8,760 nt of DNA, taken from positions 1-8,760 of the forward strand of contig DAIDAS010000052.1 of NCBI GenBank assembly GCA_027310505.1, read 5' to 3'. The notes under the pieces were generated by a model. The model did not search any database and was not told where the DNA came from. It saw only the letters and a list, made by a program, of their open reading frames with translations. The position numbers and the translations under genes were made by a program. The DNA comes from a bacterium (lineage in GTDB: Bacteria; Pseudomonadota; Gammaproteobacteria; Burkholderiales; Methylophilaceae). How positions within the stretch are numbered: position 1 is the stretch's first letter; every line of letters begins with the position of its first letter. Shown piece by piece: positions 1 through 6,187 of this stretch.

Positions 1-1222
1 GTGCAAAGAACAGGAAGTACAGCACAGTGAAGATGCGCGCAAACACTGTCGCGCGATCCACACCGCCCACCAGCGGAAGCGCCTTATCGAAAGTTCCCCA
101 CACGGTGGTCACTTCGGTACCAAGATACCCCAGGACAAGGAAGCTCACCACGAACACTGCCAGCCAGGCCTTGTATTGCACGCCACGATAGCGAATCGAT
201 TTGACCGGGCTGCGATCCAGCCAGGGCAAGAACGCGAACGCCACCACCGACAACCCCATTGCCACCACACCCGGGAACTGGGAGTTGAACAGCGGCGGTA
301 CGGCACGCAGGATGGAATAATACGGGGTGAAGTACCACACCGGCGCAATATGCGGCGGCGTTTTCAGCGAATCCGCCGGGATGAAATTGTTGGCTTCAAG
401 GAAATACCCGCCCATTTCCGGCGCAAAGAATATGATCGCCGAGAACACGATCAGGAACACCGCCACACCCATGATGTCTTTCACCGTGTAATACGGATGG
501 AAAGGAATGCCATCCAGCGGGATGTGCGTCTTGGGATCCTTGTGTTTCTTGATCTCGATACCGTCAGGGTTGTTGGAGCCCACCTCGTGCAGCGCGATGA
601 TATGCGCAGCCACCAGCCCCAGCAGCACCAGCGGCAGGGCAATCACGTGGAAGGCGAAGAAACGGTTCAGGGTCGCGTCGGACACCATGAAGTCGCCGCG
701 CAGCCACAGCGAAACATCCGGGCCGATGAAGGGAATGGAGGTAAACAGGTTGATGATCACCTGCGCACCCCAGTAGGACATCTGGCCCCAGGGCAGCAGG
801 TAACCGAAGAACGCTTCGCCCATCAGCGCGAGGAAGATTGCGACGCCGAACAGCTAGATCAACTCGCGCGGGTTGCGGTAGGAACCGTACAACAGACCGC
901 GGAACATGTGCAGATACACCACCACGAAGAACATCGAAGCGCCGGTGGAGTGCATGTAGCGGACCAGCCAGCCCCACGGCACATCGCGCATGATGTACTC
1001 GACGGAGGCAAAGGCCAGATCGGCATCCGGTTTGTAGTGCATGGTCAGGAAAATGCCGGTGACGATTTGCAGCACCAGCACCAGAAGCGCGAGCGAGCCG
1101 AAGTAGTACCAGAAATTGAAATTCTTCGGCGCATAGTATTCGGAAAGGTGCGCCTTCCAGTTGGCGGTCAGCGGGAAACGCTCATCCACCCAGGTCAATG
1201 CGCAGGTCAGGTATTTTTGCAT
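1..1222 (-). pseudogene. petB: Cytochrome b of the bc1 complex (ubiquinol:cytochrome c reductase), interrupted by an in-frame TAG; 3' end outside window
   Basis: Membrane subunit of respiratory complex III that carries both b hemes and the quinol oxidation and quinone reduction sites. The ATG at 1222 lies 2 nt after the petA stop, with a GGAAGGA ribosome site inside the end of petA. The first 122 codons are intact: first heme pair His91 and His105 (HSTGAS, YLHMFRG), then NPRELI. Codon 123 is TAG. The same frame continues without another stop to the left edge, with LLPWGQMSYWGAQVI, second heme pair His192 and His207, HEVGSNNPDG, and APVWYFTPYY, the beta/gamma form of the PEWY Qo motif. It ends at VLYFLFFA, so probably only about 10-40 residues are missing. 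Nothing else in the frame is decayed. As written, only helices A and B with one ligand of each heme pair would be made, which cannot work. Family assignment is certain; whether the gene is truly broken is not. Confidence 0.93.
854..856 (-). other. In-frame TAG replacing the Trp codon 123 of petB
   Basis: The minus-strand codon at these bases is TAG, between ATC (Ile122) and CTG (Leu124). Cytochrome b homologues, as I know them, read RELIW or a close variant here at the start of helix C. A single G-to-A change from TGG explains the codon. Both flanks are in the same frame and fully conserved, so this is a point event and not a frameshift or insertion. Confidence 0.95.
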
Positions 1223-1224
1223 TT

Positions 1225-1824
1225 TTAGGCTTCCTTCCCATCTTGGCCGACGCCGATGAGCAGACGGCTATCGCTTAGGTACATGTGCGGCGGCACTTGC
1301 AGGTTGATCGGCGCGGGCGAACCCTTGAACACGCGACCTGCCAGATCAAACTTGGAGCCGTGGCAAGGACAGAAGAAGCCGCCCGGCCAATCGCTGCCCA
1401 TACCCTCTTCACCCGACTTGAGCTTGGATGAAGGCGAGCAGCCGAGGTGCGTACAAATACCTACCAGCACCATCAGGTTAGGCTTGATGGAACGGGTCGC
1501 ATTCTTGGCGTAATCAGGCTGCTGCGGGGCTTCCAGCTTGGGATCGGAGAGCTTATCGTCGATCTTGCCTAACTGATCCAGCATCTCCTGGGTGCGGTTG
1601 ACAATCCACACCGGCTTGCCGCGCCACTCCACAGTGATCATCGAGCCCGGCTCCACCTTGCCGATATCCACCTCGACTGGCGCGCCAGCGGCTTTTGCCC
1701 GCTCGCTCGGCAGCATACTCATGACAAACGGCGTTGCGACGGCAACTGTTGCCACCCCACCCATCGCCGTCGTCGCAGCGATCAGAAACCGCCGCTTGCT
1801 CTTATCCACTTCTTGATTTGCCAT
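1225..1824 (-). CDS. petA: Rieske iron-sulfur subunit of the cytochrome bc1 complex
   Basis: Carries the 2Fe-2S cluster that takes electrons from quinol at the cytochrome b Qo site and passes them to cytochrome c1. The product has 199 residues, normal for bacterial Rieske proteins. The N-terminus has KRRFLIAA (residues 10-17), a twin-arginine type signal, then a hydrophobic anchor (about 13-38), which stays uncleaved in this family. Cluster boxes are CTHLGC (124-129) and CPCHGS (152-157): Cys124, His126, Cys152 and His155 bind iron, and Cys129 and Cys154 form the disulfide. I chose the ATG at 1824 over the GTG one codon upstream because AAGGGA sits 5 nt before the ATG but only about 2 nt before the GTG. 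It is first in an operon with petB, which starts 2 nt after its stop. A candidate promoter lies just upstream. Confidence 0.97.
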   Translation of the reverse strand: MANQEVDKSKRRFLIAATTAMGGVATVAVATPFVMSMLPSERAKAAGAPVEVDIGKVEPGSMITVEWRGKPVWIVNRTQEMLDQLGKIDDKLSDPKLEAPQQPDYAKNATRSIKPNLMVLVGICTHLGCSPSSKLKSGEEGMGSDWPGGFFCPCHGSKFDLAGRVFKGSPAPINLQVPPHMYLSDSRLLIGVGQDGKEA

Positions 1825-1860
1825 CACGATCCCTTGCTGACTGTGACCTAAAGGGTTGGA

Positions 1861-1889
1861 ATTGTACCGATTTCCGGCAAAAACTTAAA
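1861..1889 (-). promoter_or_regulatory. Candidate sigma70 promoter for petA-petB
   Basis: In the 107-bp gap between petA and nif3, read on the minus strand, TACAAT (1866-1861) matches the -10 consensus at 5 of 6 positions. TTTAAG (1889-1884) lies 17 bp upstream as a weak -35 box, matching 3 of 6. The predicted transcript would begin near 1854, about 30 nt before the petA ATG. This is pattern matching only. The rest of the gap shows no convincing hairpin with a U-tract, so read-through from nif3 is also possible. Confidence 0.4.
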
Positions 1890-1931
1890 GGAAGGTCTGC
1901 AAAAATAGTCTGCCAGCAAGCCGCGACGCGC

Positions 1932-2678
1932 CTAAACCGGGTTATCGATTTCAATGTAGCGATGGCTTATCCCATAGCGGTTTGCCAGATGCTCACCCAG
2001 CGACTGAACACCGTAGCGCTCTGTTGCGTGGTGGCCGGCTGCGATAAAAGCGACGCCAGACTCGCGCGCCAGATGCACGGTCCGCTCCGAGACTTCGCCG
2101 GTCAGAAAAGCATCCACGCCCAGCGCCACTGCTTGCTCAAGCGCATCCTGCGCCGCACCCGTGCACCAGGCGACGCGCCGGATTTCGGCATTGGCGTTGC
2201 CCACTATCAACGGTTCCCGGTGGAGACTGTGGGCAACGGTACGACCGAACGTTTCGAGCGACACCGGCCGAGGCAAGCTGCCATAAGCCGCGATCGACTG
2301 CTCACCGAACCAGCCCTCGATCGCAATATCAAGCACCCGTGCCAACCGGGCATTGTTGCCAAGCTCCTGATGCGCATCCAGCGGCAAGTGATATGCAACG
2401 AGATTGATGTCGCGTTCCAGCAGGAACTTCAGGCGGGCACGCTTGATACCGGTCACGCACGGCTCTTCGTTTTTCCAGAAATAGCCGTGATGCACCAGCA
2501 CCATGTCCGCGCCGGCATCTGCAGCTGATTCAAGCAGCGCCATGCTTGCAGACACCCCGCTGACGATGGTGCCGATTTCGGCACGCCCGGCCACCTGCAA
2601 CCCATTCGGACAGTAATCCCGGAAGCGCTCAACCTGCAGCAATTGTCCGGTATAATCAAGCAATTCAGTTAGTTTCAT
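1932..2678 (-). CDS. NIF3/YbgI-family dinuclear-metal hexameric protein
   Basis: Member of the NIF3 family, whose cellular role is unsettled; databases often name it GTP cyclohydrolase I type 2 or Nif3-like protein. The 248 residues match E. coli YbgI in length and layout: RDYCPNGLQV (20-29), then the metal ligands as in YbgI, His63-His64 in LVHHG, Asp101 in LPLDAH, His216 and Glu220 in GHHATE. A longer frame reaches 2753, but that would run into the divergent protease gene. The ATG at 2678 begins MKLTELLDY, as in homologues, with AAGGTGGG (2695-2688) 9 nt upstream. The next ATG upstream, at 2687, directly abuts that site and is less likely. It stands between petA and the protease gene, a common betaproteobacterial arrangement with no proven functional link. 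The stop is TAG. Confidence 0.93.
   Translation of the reverse strand: MKLTELLDYTGQLLQVERFRDYCPNGLQVAGRAEIGTIVSGVSASMALLESAADAGADMVLVHHGYFWKNEEPCVTGIKRARLKFLLERDINLVAYHLPLDAHQELGNNARLARVLDIAIEGWFGEQSIAAYGSLPRPVSLETFGRTVAHSLHREPLIVGNANAEIRRVAWCTGAAQDALEQAVALGVDAFLTGEVSERTVHLARESGVAFIAAGHHATERYGVQSLGEHLANRYGISHRYIEIDNPV
2651..2656 (+). promoter_or_regulatory. Candidate -10 box for the HtrA-family protease gene, inside nif3
   Basis: A perfect TATAAT on the plus strand lies 44 bp before the protease ATG, inside the 5' part of the oppositely read nif3 coding region. A start near 2663 would give a leader of about 38 nt. No good -35 box is seen at 16-18 bp upstream (CTCAAC at 17 bp matches 2 of 6), so an activator or another factor may be needed. 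GGAAGC at 2621 faintly recalls a sigma-E -35 box, but no matching -10 follows it. Confidence 0.4.
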
Positions 2679-2700
2679 TGCAACCATCCCACCTTTACAC

Positions 2701-3846
2701 ATGCGCAAATTCTGGCTCATTTTTGCACAAACCGTTACGGTCAGTCTCGGCATCCTGTTCGTGCTTCAGACTTTCAAACCCGACCTGCTGGGCAACGGAA
2801 CAAAATTGGTCACGGTACGCCAGGCGGAATCCACCAATCAGCAACACAGCGTCGGCTCTTACAGCCAGGCTGCGCACAAAGCCATGCCGGCGGTCGTGAA
2901 CATTTTCACCAGCAAGGCCATTCCGGAAAACAGCCACCCTTTCATGGACGACCCCATGTTCCGGCAGTTTTTCGACGACCAGCCCGACGACCAGCCCCAG
3001 CGCGAGAATAGCCTCGGGTCGGGTGTAATCGTCAGCCCAGAAGGGCTGATCCTGACCAATCACCACGTGATCGAGGCCGCCGATGAAATCGAGGTTGCGC
3101 TGGCTGACGGTCGCACTGTCCCGGCGCGCGTGGTTGGCAGCGACCCTGAAACCGACCTCGCGGTCGTCAAGGTGGATGTGAAGAACCTGCCCTCCATCAC
3201 GTTCGGCCACTCCGAGCAGTTGAGCGTCGGCGACGTCGTCCTCGCCATCGGCAACCCGTTCGGCGTCGGCCAAACGGTCACCCAAGGCATCGTCAGCGCA
3301 CTGGGCCGCAACCATCTTGGCATCAACACTTTCGAAAACTTCATCCAGACTGATGCGCCGATCAATCCGGGCAATTCGGGCGGCGCGCTGATCGATACCG
3401 AAGGCAACTTGGTCGGCGTCAACAGCGCCATCTATTCCCGCAGCGGAGGCTCCATGGGCATCGGCTTTGCCATCCCTGTCAGCCTGGCAAGGCAGGTCAT
3501 GGACCAGATCATCCGGCAAGGCAGCGTCACCCGTGGCTGGATAGGGATCGAAGCGCAGGATATCACCCCCGAATTGGCCGAATCGTTCAAGCTCAAGGAA
3601 TCGCGCGGTGCGCTGATTGCAGGTGTGATGCGCGGCGGCCCCGCCGACAAGGCCGGGGTCAAACCGGGCGACATCCTGATGGGCATCAACGGGCAACCCG
3701 TGCTGGACAGTGCGGGCATGCTTAACCTGATCGCCGCCCTGAAACCCGGTCACCCGGCCAACATCAGGATTGTTCGCAACCAGTCCGAGCAGACCTTGCC
3801 AGTCGTGATCGGCAAACGGCCAAAACCTGAAGTGCAACGGAATTAA
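2701..3846 (+). CDS. degQ: Membrane-anchored HtrA-family serine protease with one PDZ domain (DegS/AlgW/DegQ type)
   Basis: Periplasmic serine endopeptidase of the Do/HtrA family, expected in envelope protein quality control or in regulated cleavage of an anti-sigma factor. It has 381 residues: an N-terminal hydrophobic segment (4-23) that probably stays as an anchor, an acidic loop (77-105), the trypsin-like domain with catalytic His122 (TNHHVI), Asp152 (ETDLAVV) and Ser226 (NPGNSGGAL), and one PDZ domain from about 278 to 370 (GGPADKAGVKPGD). One PDZ plus an anchor resembles DegS and Pseudomonas AlgW; betaproteobacterial annotations often call it DegQ. The start is fixed by family N-termini (MRKFWLIFAQ), yet no Shine-Dalgarno sequence precedes it. 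It is the only plus-strand gene here: divergent from nif3 by 22 bp and overlapping tatC tail to tail. Confidence 0.95.
   Translation: MRKFWLIFAQTVTVSLGILFVLQTFKPDLLGNGTKLVTVRQAESTNQQHSVGSYSQAAHKAMPAVVNIFTSKAIPENSHPFMDDPMFRQFFDDQPDDQPQRENSLGSGVIVSPEGLILTNHHVIEAADEIEVALADGRTVPARVVGSDPETDLAVVKVDVKNLPSITFGHSEQLSVGDVVLAIGNPFGVGQTVTQGIVSALGRNHLGINTFENFIQTDAPINPGNSGGALIDTEGNLVGVNSAIYSRSGGSMGIGFAIPVSLARQVMDQIIRQGSVTRGWIGIEAQDITPELAESFKLKESRGALIAGVMRGGPADKAGVKPGDILMGINGQPVLDSAGMLNLIAALKPGHPANIRIVRNQSEQTLPVVIGKRPKPEVQRN
2974..2997 (+). repeat. Perfect 12-bp tandem duplication in the protease gene
   Basis: GACGACCAGCCC occurs twice head to tail (2974-2985 and 2986-2997), in frame, encoding DDQP-DDQP at residues 92-99. 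It lies in the surface loop before the GSGVIV strand, the position of the LA loop in HtrA proteases. The copies are identical at the DNA level, which suggests a recent slippage event. Confidence 0.9.
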
Positions 3847-4571
3847 TTCTGGGCCGGCGCCCTGGCGGTGACAAACCTGGCCGCCAGGATGCCGGCTTCA
3901 TACAACAGCCAGAGCGGCACGGCGAGCATGATCTGCGACACCACATCCGGCGGCGTGAAAATAGCGCCGATAACAAACGCGCCGACGATCACGTAGGGCC
4001 GGATATCCTTCAGCGTCTCGACCTTCACCATCCCCAGCTTGACCAGCAGCACTACGGCAACCGGCACTTCAAACGCGATACCGAAAGCCAGGAACAGCGT
4101 GATGACAAAATCCAGGTAATTGCCGATATCGGTCATTACCGCAACGCCTTCCGGAGCAGTACCAGTAATAAATCCAAACACCACCGGGAAAACGAGGAAA
4201 TAGGCAAACGCCATGCCAGTCAGGAACAGCAGCGTACTCAGCACGACCAGCGGCGCAGCAAAACGCTTTTCGTGCTGATACAGCCCTGGCGCCACGAAGG
4301 CCCACAGCTGGTAAAGGGTGTACGGCAACGAAATGACCACCGCGGCCAGCAGCGCCACTTTCATCGGCACGAGAAAGGGCGTTGTCACTGCCGTGGCGAT
4401 CATCTGGCCGCCCTTGGGCAGCTTGGCTAGCAACGGGTGTGCCAGCAAAGTGTATATTTTGTTGGCGAAAGGAAACAGGCAGAGAAAAGTCACCACCACG
4501 CCGACGATAATGCGCAAGAGCCGGTCACGCAGCTCGATCAGATGGGAAATGAAGGTTTCTGGCTGGCTCAT
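3843..4571 (-). CDS. tatC: Sec-independent twin-arginine translocase subunit TatC
   Basis: Polytopic inner-membrane protein that, with TatB, recognises twin-arginine signal peptides on folded proteins. It has 242 residues, normal length, with six hydrophobic segments. Conserved positions are visible: HLIELRDRLL near the N-terminus (10-19), the first periplasmic loop, APGLYQHEKR (94-103) with Glu101 as in the E. coli signal-binding site, FEVP with Glu168, and FTPPDVVSQ with Asp209. The ATG overlaps the tatB stop as ATGA, so translation is probably coupled; a weak AGGT lies 5 nt upstream. Its TAA stop shares the TTAA at 3843-3846 with the convergent protease gene. Confidence 0.97.
   Translation of the reverse strand: MSQPETFISHLIELRDRLLRIIVGVVVTFLCLFPFANKIYTLLAHPLLAKLPKGGQMIATAVTTPFLVPMKVALLAAVVISLPYTLYQLWAFVAPGLYQHEKRFAAPLVVLSTLLFLTGMAFAYFLVFPVVFGFITGTAPEGVAVMTDIGNYLDFVITLFLAFGIAFEVPVAVVLLVKLGMVKVETLKDIRPYVIVGAFVIGAIFTPPDVVSQIMLAVPLWLLYEAGILAARFVTARAPAQN
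3853..3896. repeat. Interrupted 14-bp inverted repeat at the protease/tatC convergence
   Basis: The outer arms GCCGGC (3853-3858 and 3891-3896) and inner arms CCTGGCGG (3861-3868) and CCGCCAGG (3881-3888) pair perfectly, with a 2x2 mismatch between them and a 12-nt loop. The hairpin begins 7 bp after the protease stop and lies inside the last codons of tatC. It could slow or end transcription from the protease side, but no U-tract follows in either direction, so an intrinsic terminator is not shown. Alternatively it is a chance effect of GC-rich coding sequence. Confidence 0.55.
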
Positions 4572-4894
4572 GGCGTACCTGTGGATGCATCATGACTGAC
4601 GGCACCCTCGACAGTTTTCGCCGCCTCGGCAAGCGGAGTCTGAATTTGCTGAGCCTCCTGCGACACCTCGGACTTGATCTCAGCCACACCCTGCTGCACT
4701 TCATCCTGGATCTTGTGCAGTTCCTGCAGCCGCAACTCTCGCTCGACATCCGCCTTCACAGCACTCACGTACCGCTGCATGCGCCCGGCCAGCAGACCCA
4801 GCGTACGGGCAACCTTGGGCAGCTTTTCCGGCCCGATCACGACCAGCGCCACGATGGCGATGACCAGCAACTCGCCAAAGGAGACATCGAACAT
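4568..4894 (-). CDS. tatB: Sec-independent translocase subunit TatB
   Basis: Single-span membrane partner of TatC in the twin-arginine signal receptor complex. It has 108 residues: an N-terminal membrane helix with Glu8 (MFDVSFGELLVIAIVALVVI), the Gly21-Pro22 hinge of IGPEKLP, an amphipathic helix (about 23-50), then a long charged, probably coiled-coil tail ending in a variable Ala-, Thr- and Ser-rich stretch. TatB is told from TatA by the FDVSFGE start, the GPEKLP hinge and the longer tail. It starts 8 nt after the tatA stop without a clear ribosome site, and its TGA overlaps the tatC ATG, so the three genes are probably translated as one coupled unit. Confidence 0.96.
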   Translation of the reverse strand: MFDVSFGELLVIAIVALVVIGPEKLPKVARTLGLLAGRMQRYVSAVKADVERELRLQELHKIQDEVQQGVAEIKSEVSQEAQQIQTPLAEAAKTVEGAVSHDASTGTP

Positions 4895-4902
4895 CGGTCG
4901 AG

Positions 4903-5118
4903 TTAATGCTTGGTTTTTTCGGTCACTTCGCCTTCGACGGTCGTACGGCCGGAGGCATCATCCAGTTTGGGGGTGGCCTGCTCTTCGCGCATGGCATCCT
5001 TGAAACCTTTCACCGCCCCCCCCAAGTCACTGCCAACGTTCCGCAGCTTCTTGGTACCGAAAATCACCAGCACAATGACCAATACAATCAGCCAATGCCA
5101 AATACTGAAAGAACCCAT
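4903..5118 (-). CDS. tatA: Sec-independent translocase subunit TatA
   Basis: Pore- or patch-forming component that assembles on the TatBC-substrate complex so that folded proteins can cross the membrane. It has 71 residues, normal for TatA: a short membrane helix (about 5-20, SIWHWLIVLVIVLVIF), the Phe20-Gly21 hinge, an amphipathic helix (GTKKLRNVGSDLGGAVKGFK, 21-40) and a short acidic tail. AGGAG lies 8 nt before the ATG and is the best ribosome site of the tat genes. It starts 26 nt after the hinT stop; no terminator is seen in that gap, so it probably shares the his-hinT transcript. Confidence 0.97.
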   Translation of the reverse strand: MGSFSIWHWLIVLVIVLVIFGTKKLRNVGSDLGGAVKGFKDAMREEQATPKLDDASGRTTVEGEVTEKTKH

Positions 5119-5126
5119 ATCACGAT

Positions 5127-5131
5127 CTCCT
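5127..5131 (-). promoter_or_regulatory. Strong Shine-Dalgarno site of tatA
   Basis: AGGAG on the minus strand, 8 nt before the tatA ATG. It stands out because tatB has almost no recognisable site and tatC only a weak one. This fits TatA being made in excess over TatB and TatC, which is inference from sequence strength alone. Confidence 0.75.
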
Positions 5132-5144
5132 AGATTTTTGGCGG

Positions 5145-5480
5145 CTATACCTTGGGCAACACGGCCCCGCCGCCGAATACGTGAACATGCAAGTGGAATA
5201 CTTCCTGTCCGCCACTCTTGCCGGTATTGATCATGGTGCGGAACCCATCCAACCCCTGCTCCCCGGCCAGCTTTGGCGCCAGCAGCAACAGACGCCCCAG
5301 CAGCGCCTGGTGTTCAAGGGCACAGTTGCTCAGACCCGCCACATGCAACTTGGGAACGAGCAGAAAATGTACTGGCGCGATGGGATGGATGTCGTGAAAG
5401 GCGATGACATCATTGTCTTCATACAACTTCTTGCTCGGGATCACCCCGGAGACGATTTTGCAGAAAATGCAGTCGGTCAT
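5145..5480 (-). CDS. hinT: HIT-family nucleotide hydrolase or nucleotidyl-AMP hydrolase (HinT type)
   Basis: Histidine-triad protein; HinT relatives hydrolyse adenosine phosphoramidates and aminoacyl-adenylates, but the true substrate is not shown here. It has 111 residues: TDCIFCKIVSGVIPS at the N-terminus, the nucleotide-binding region with DIHPIAPVHFLLVPK (30-44), and the triad HLHVH (96-100) within VFHLHVHVFGG. The frame extends upstream to 5546, but that extension lies inside hisE and is not conserved. The ATG at 5480 is preceded by AAGGA at 8 nt and lies 1 nt after the hisE stop. The stop is TAG; the next in-frame stop follows four codons later. Its position between his and tat genes is common in betaproteobacteria, without a known reason. 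Confidence 0.95.
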   Translation of the reverse strand: MTDCIFCKIVSGVIPSKKLYEDNDVIAFHDIHPIAPVHFLLVPKLHVAGLSNCALEHQALLGRLLLLAPKLAGEQGLDGFRTMINTGKSGGQEVFHLHVHVFGGGAVLPKV

Positions 5481-5481
5481 G

Positions 5482-5802
5482 TCATGAATCCTTGCGCGCC
5501 GCTTTTTCTTCAAGCCCCGATAGGCCCTCGCGCCGGGCCAGCTCATTCAGCACATCATTGGGGTGCAAACCTGCCTGCGCCAGCATCACCAGCGTATGAA
5601 ACCACAGATCCGCCGTTTCATAGATGATTTGCTCTCGGTCGCCATCCTTGGCGGCGATAATGGTTTCCGCGGCTTCTTCGCCCACTTTTTTCAGGATGCT
5701 GTCCATCCCCTTGGCATAGAGTTTGGCCACATAAGATGACTGCGGATCGGCGGTTTTACGCGCTTCCAGCGTTTCCGCCAGACGATCGAGAACGTCACTC
5801 AT
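5482..5802 (-). CDS. hisE: Phosphoribosyl-ATP pyrophosphatase HisE
   Basis: Second step of histidine synthesis: releases pyrophosphate from phosphoribosyl-ATP to give phosphoribosyl-AMP, the substrate of HisI. It has 106 residues of the all-alpha MazG-like fold, with the metal-binding KVGEEAAETIIAAK (39-52; Glu42, Glu43, Glu46) and YETADLWFH (61-69; Glu62, Asp65). Here hisE is a separate gene, not fused to hisI as in enterobacteria. It overlaps the end of hisI by 8 nt, and GAAGAG lies 10 nt before its ATG, so coupled translation is likely. Confidence 0.96.
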   Translation of the reverse strand: MSDVLDRLAETLEARKTADPQSSYVAKLYAKGMDSILKKVGEEAAETIIAAKDGDREQIIYETADLWFHTLVMLAQAGLHPNDVLNELARREGLSGLEEKAARKDS

Positions 5803-6187
5803 GACGATAAATCTCTTCAGGGCTCTTGAGCACCGGCTGGTCAGTCACCCATTGCTGGTTTTCCAGTTTCTGGAAGAAACAGCTATGGCGGCCAGTGTGA
5901 CAGGCGATGCCGCCCACTTGCTCGACGGTCAGCAGGATCACATCCTCATCGCAATCGAGGCGTATCTCGATGACTTTCTGCACATGGCCGGATTCCTCGC
6001 CCTTGTGCCACAGTTTTTTGCGGGAGCGCGACCAGTACACGGCTTGACCGGTCTCTGCAGTCAGCTTGAGCGCTTCGCGATCCATCCAGGCGAACATCAG
6101 CACAGCACCCGTGCCTGCCTCCTGGGCAATCACCGGCACCATGCCGTCGTGGGTCCAGTTCACCTTGTTGAGCCAGATTTCAGACAT
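5795..6187 (-). CDS. hisI: Phosphoribosyl-AMP cyclohydrolase HisI
   Basis: Third step of histidine synthesis: opens the adenine ring of phosphoribosyl-AMP. It has 130 residues, a stand-alone cyclohydrolase. Visible motifs are YWSRSRKKLWHKGEESGH (51-68), the magnesium site DCDED (78-82: Asp78, Asp80, Asp82), and zinc ligands Cys79, Cys96 and Cys103 within CHTGRHSC. Its ATG shares one base with the hisF stop (TAATG), and GAGG precedes it, so translation is probably coupled to hisF. It overlaps hisE by 8 nt. Confidence 0.97.
   Translation of the reverse strand: MSEIWLNKVNWTHDGMVPVIAQEAGTGAVLMFAWMDREALKLTAETGQAVYWSRSRKKLWHKGEESGHVQKVIEIRLDCDEDVILLTVEQVGGIACHTGRHSCFFQKLENQQWVTDQPVLKSPEEIYRHE

Noticed and set aside
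854..856. TAG as a sense codon across the genome
   Set aside because: nif3 and hinT also end in TAG at their normal family lengths. After the hinT TAG a further stop follows in four codons. TAG therefore works as a stop here.
176..1228. 350-codon open frame on the plus strand
   Set aside because: It is antisense to petB, has no recognisable domain and is rich in His, Gln and Arg, as expected from the complement of a membrane-protein gene. The minus-strand frame carries all the conserved motifs.
1890..1931. Terminator after nif3
   Set aside because: The repeated GTCTGC (1895-1900 and 1908-1913) is direct, not inverted. No stable hairpin followed by a U-tract was found.
1734..2528. 264-codon plus-strand open frame over nif3
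   Set aside because: Shadow of the conserved NIF3-family gene; no domain and no ribosome site of note.
2621..2650. Sigma-E type promoter before the protease gene
   Set aside because: GGAAGC matches only part of the -35 element, and no acceptable -10 element lies at the right spacing.
2695..3837. 380-codon open frame on the minus strand opposite the protease gene
   Set aside because: It mirrors almost the whole protease gene. Such long antisense frames are common in GC-rich codon use, and no family is recognisable.
5145..5546. HinT with a 22-residue N-terminal extension
   Set aside because: The extension lies within hisE, is Arg- and Lys-rich and not like any HinT. The internal ATG at 5480 has a good ribosome site and the canonical start.
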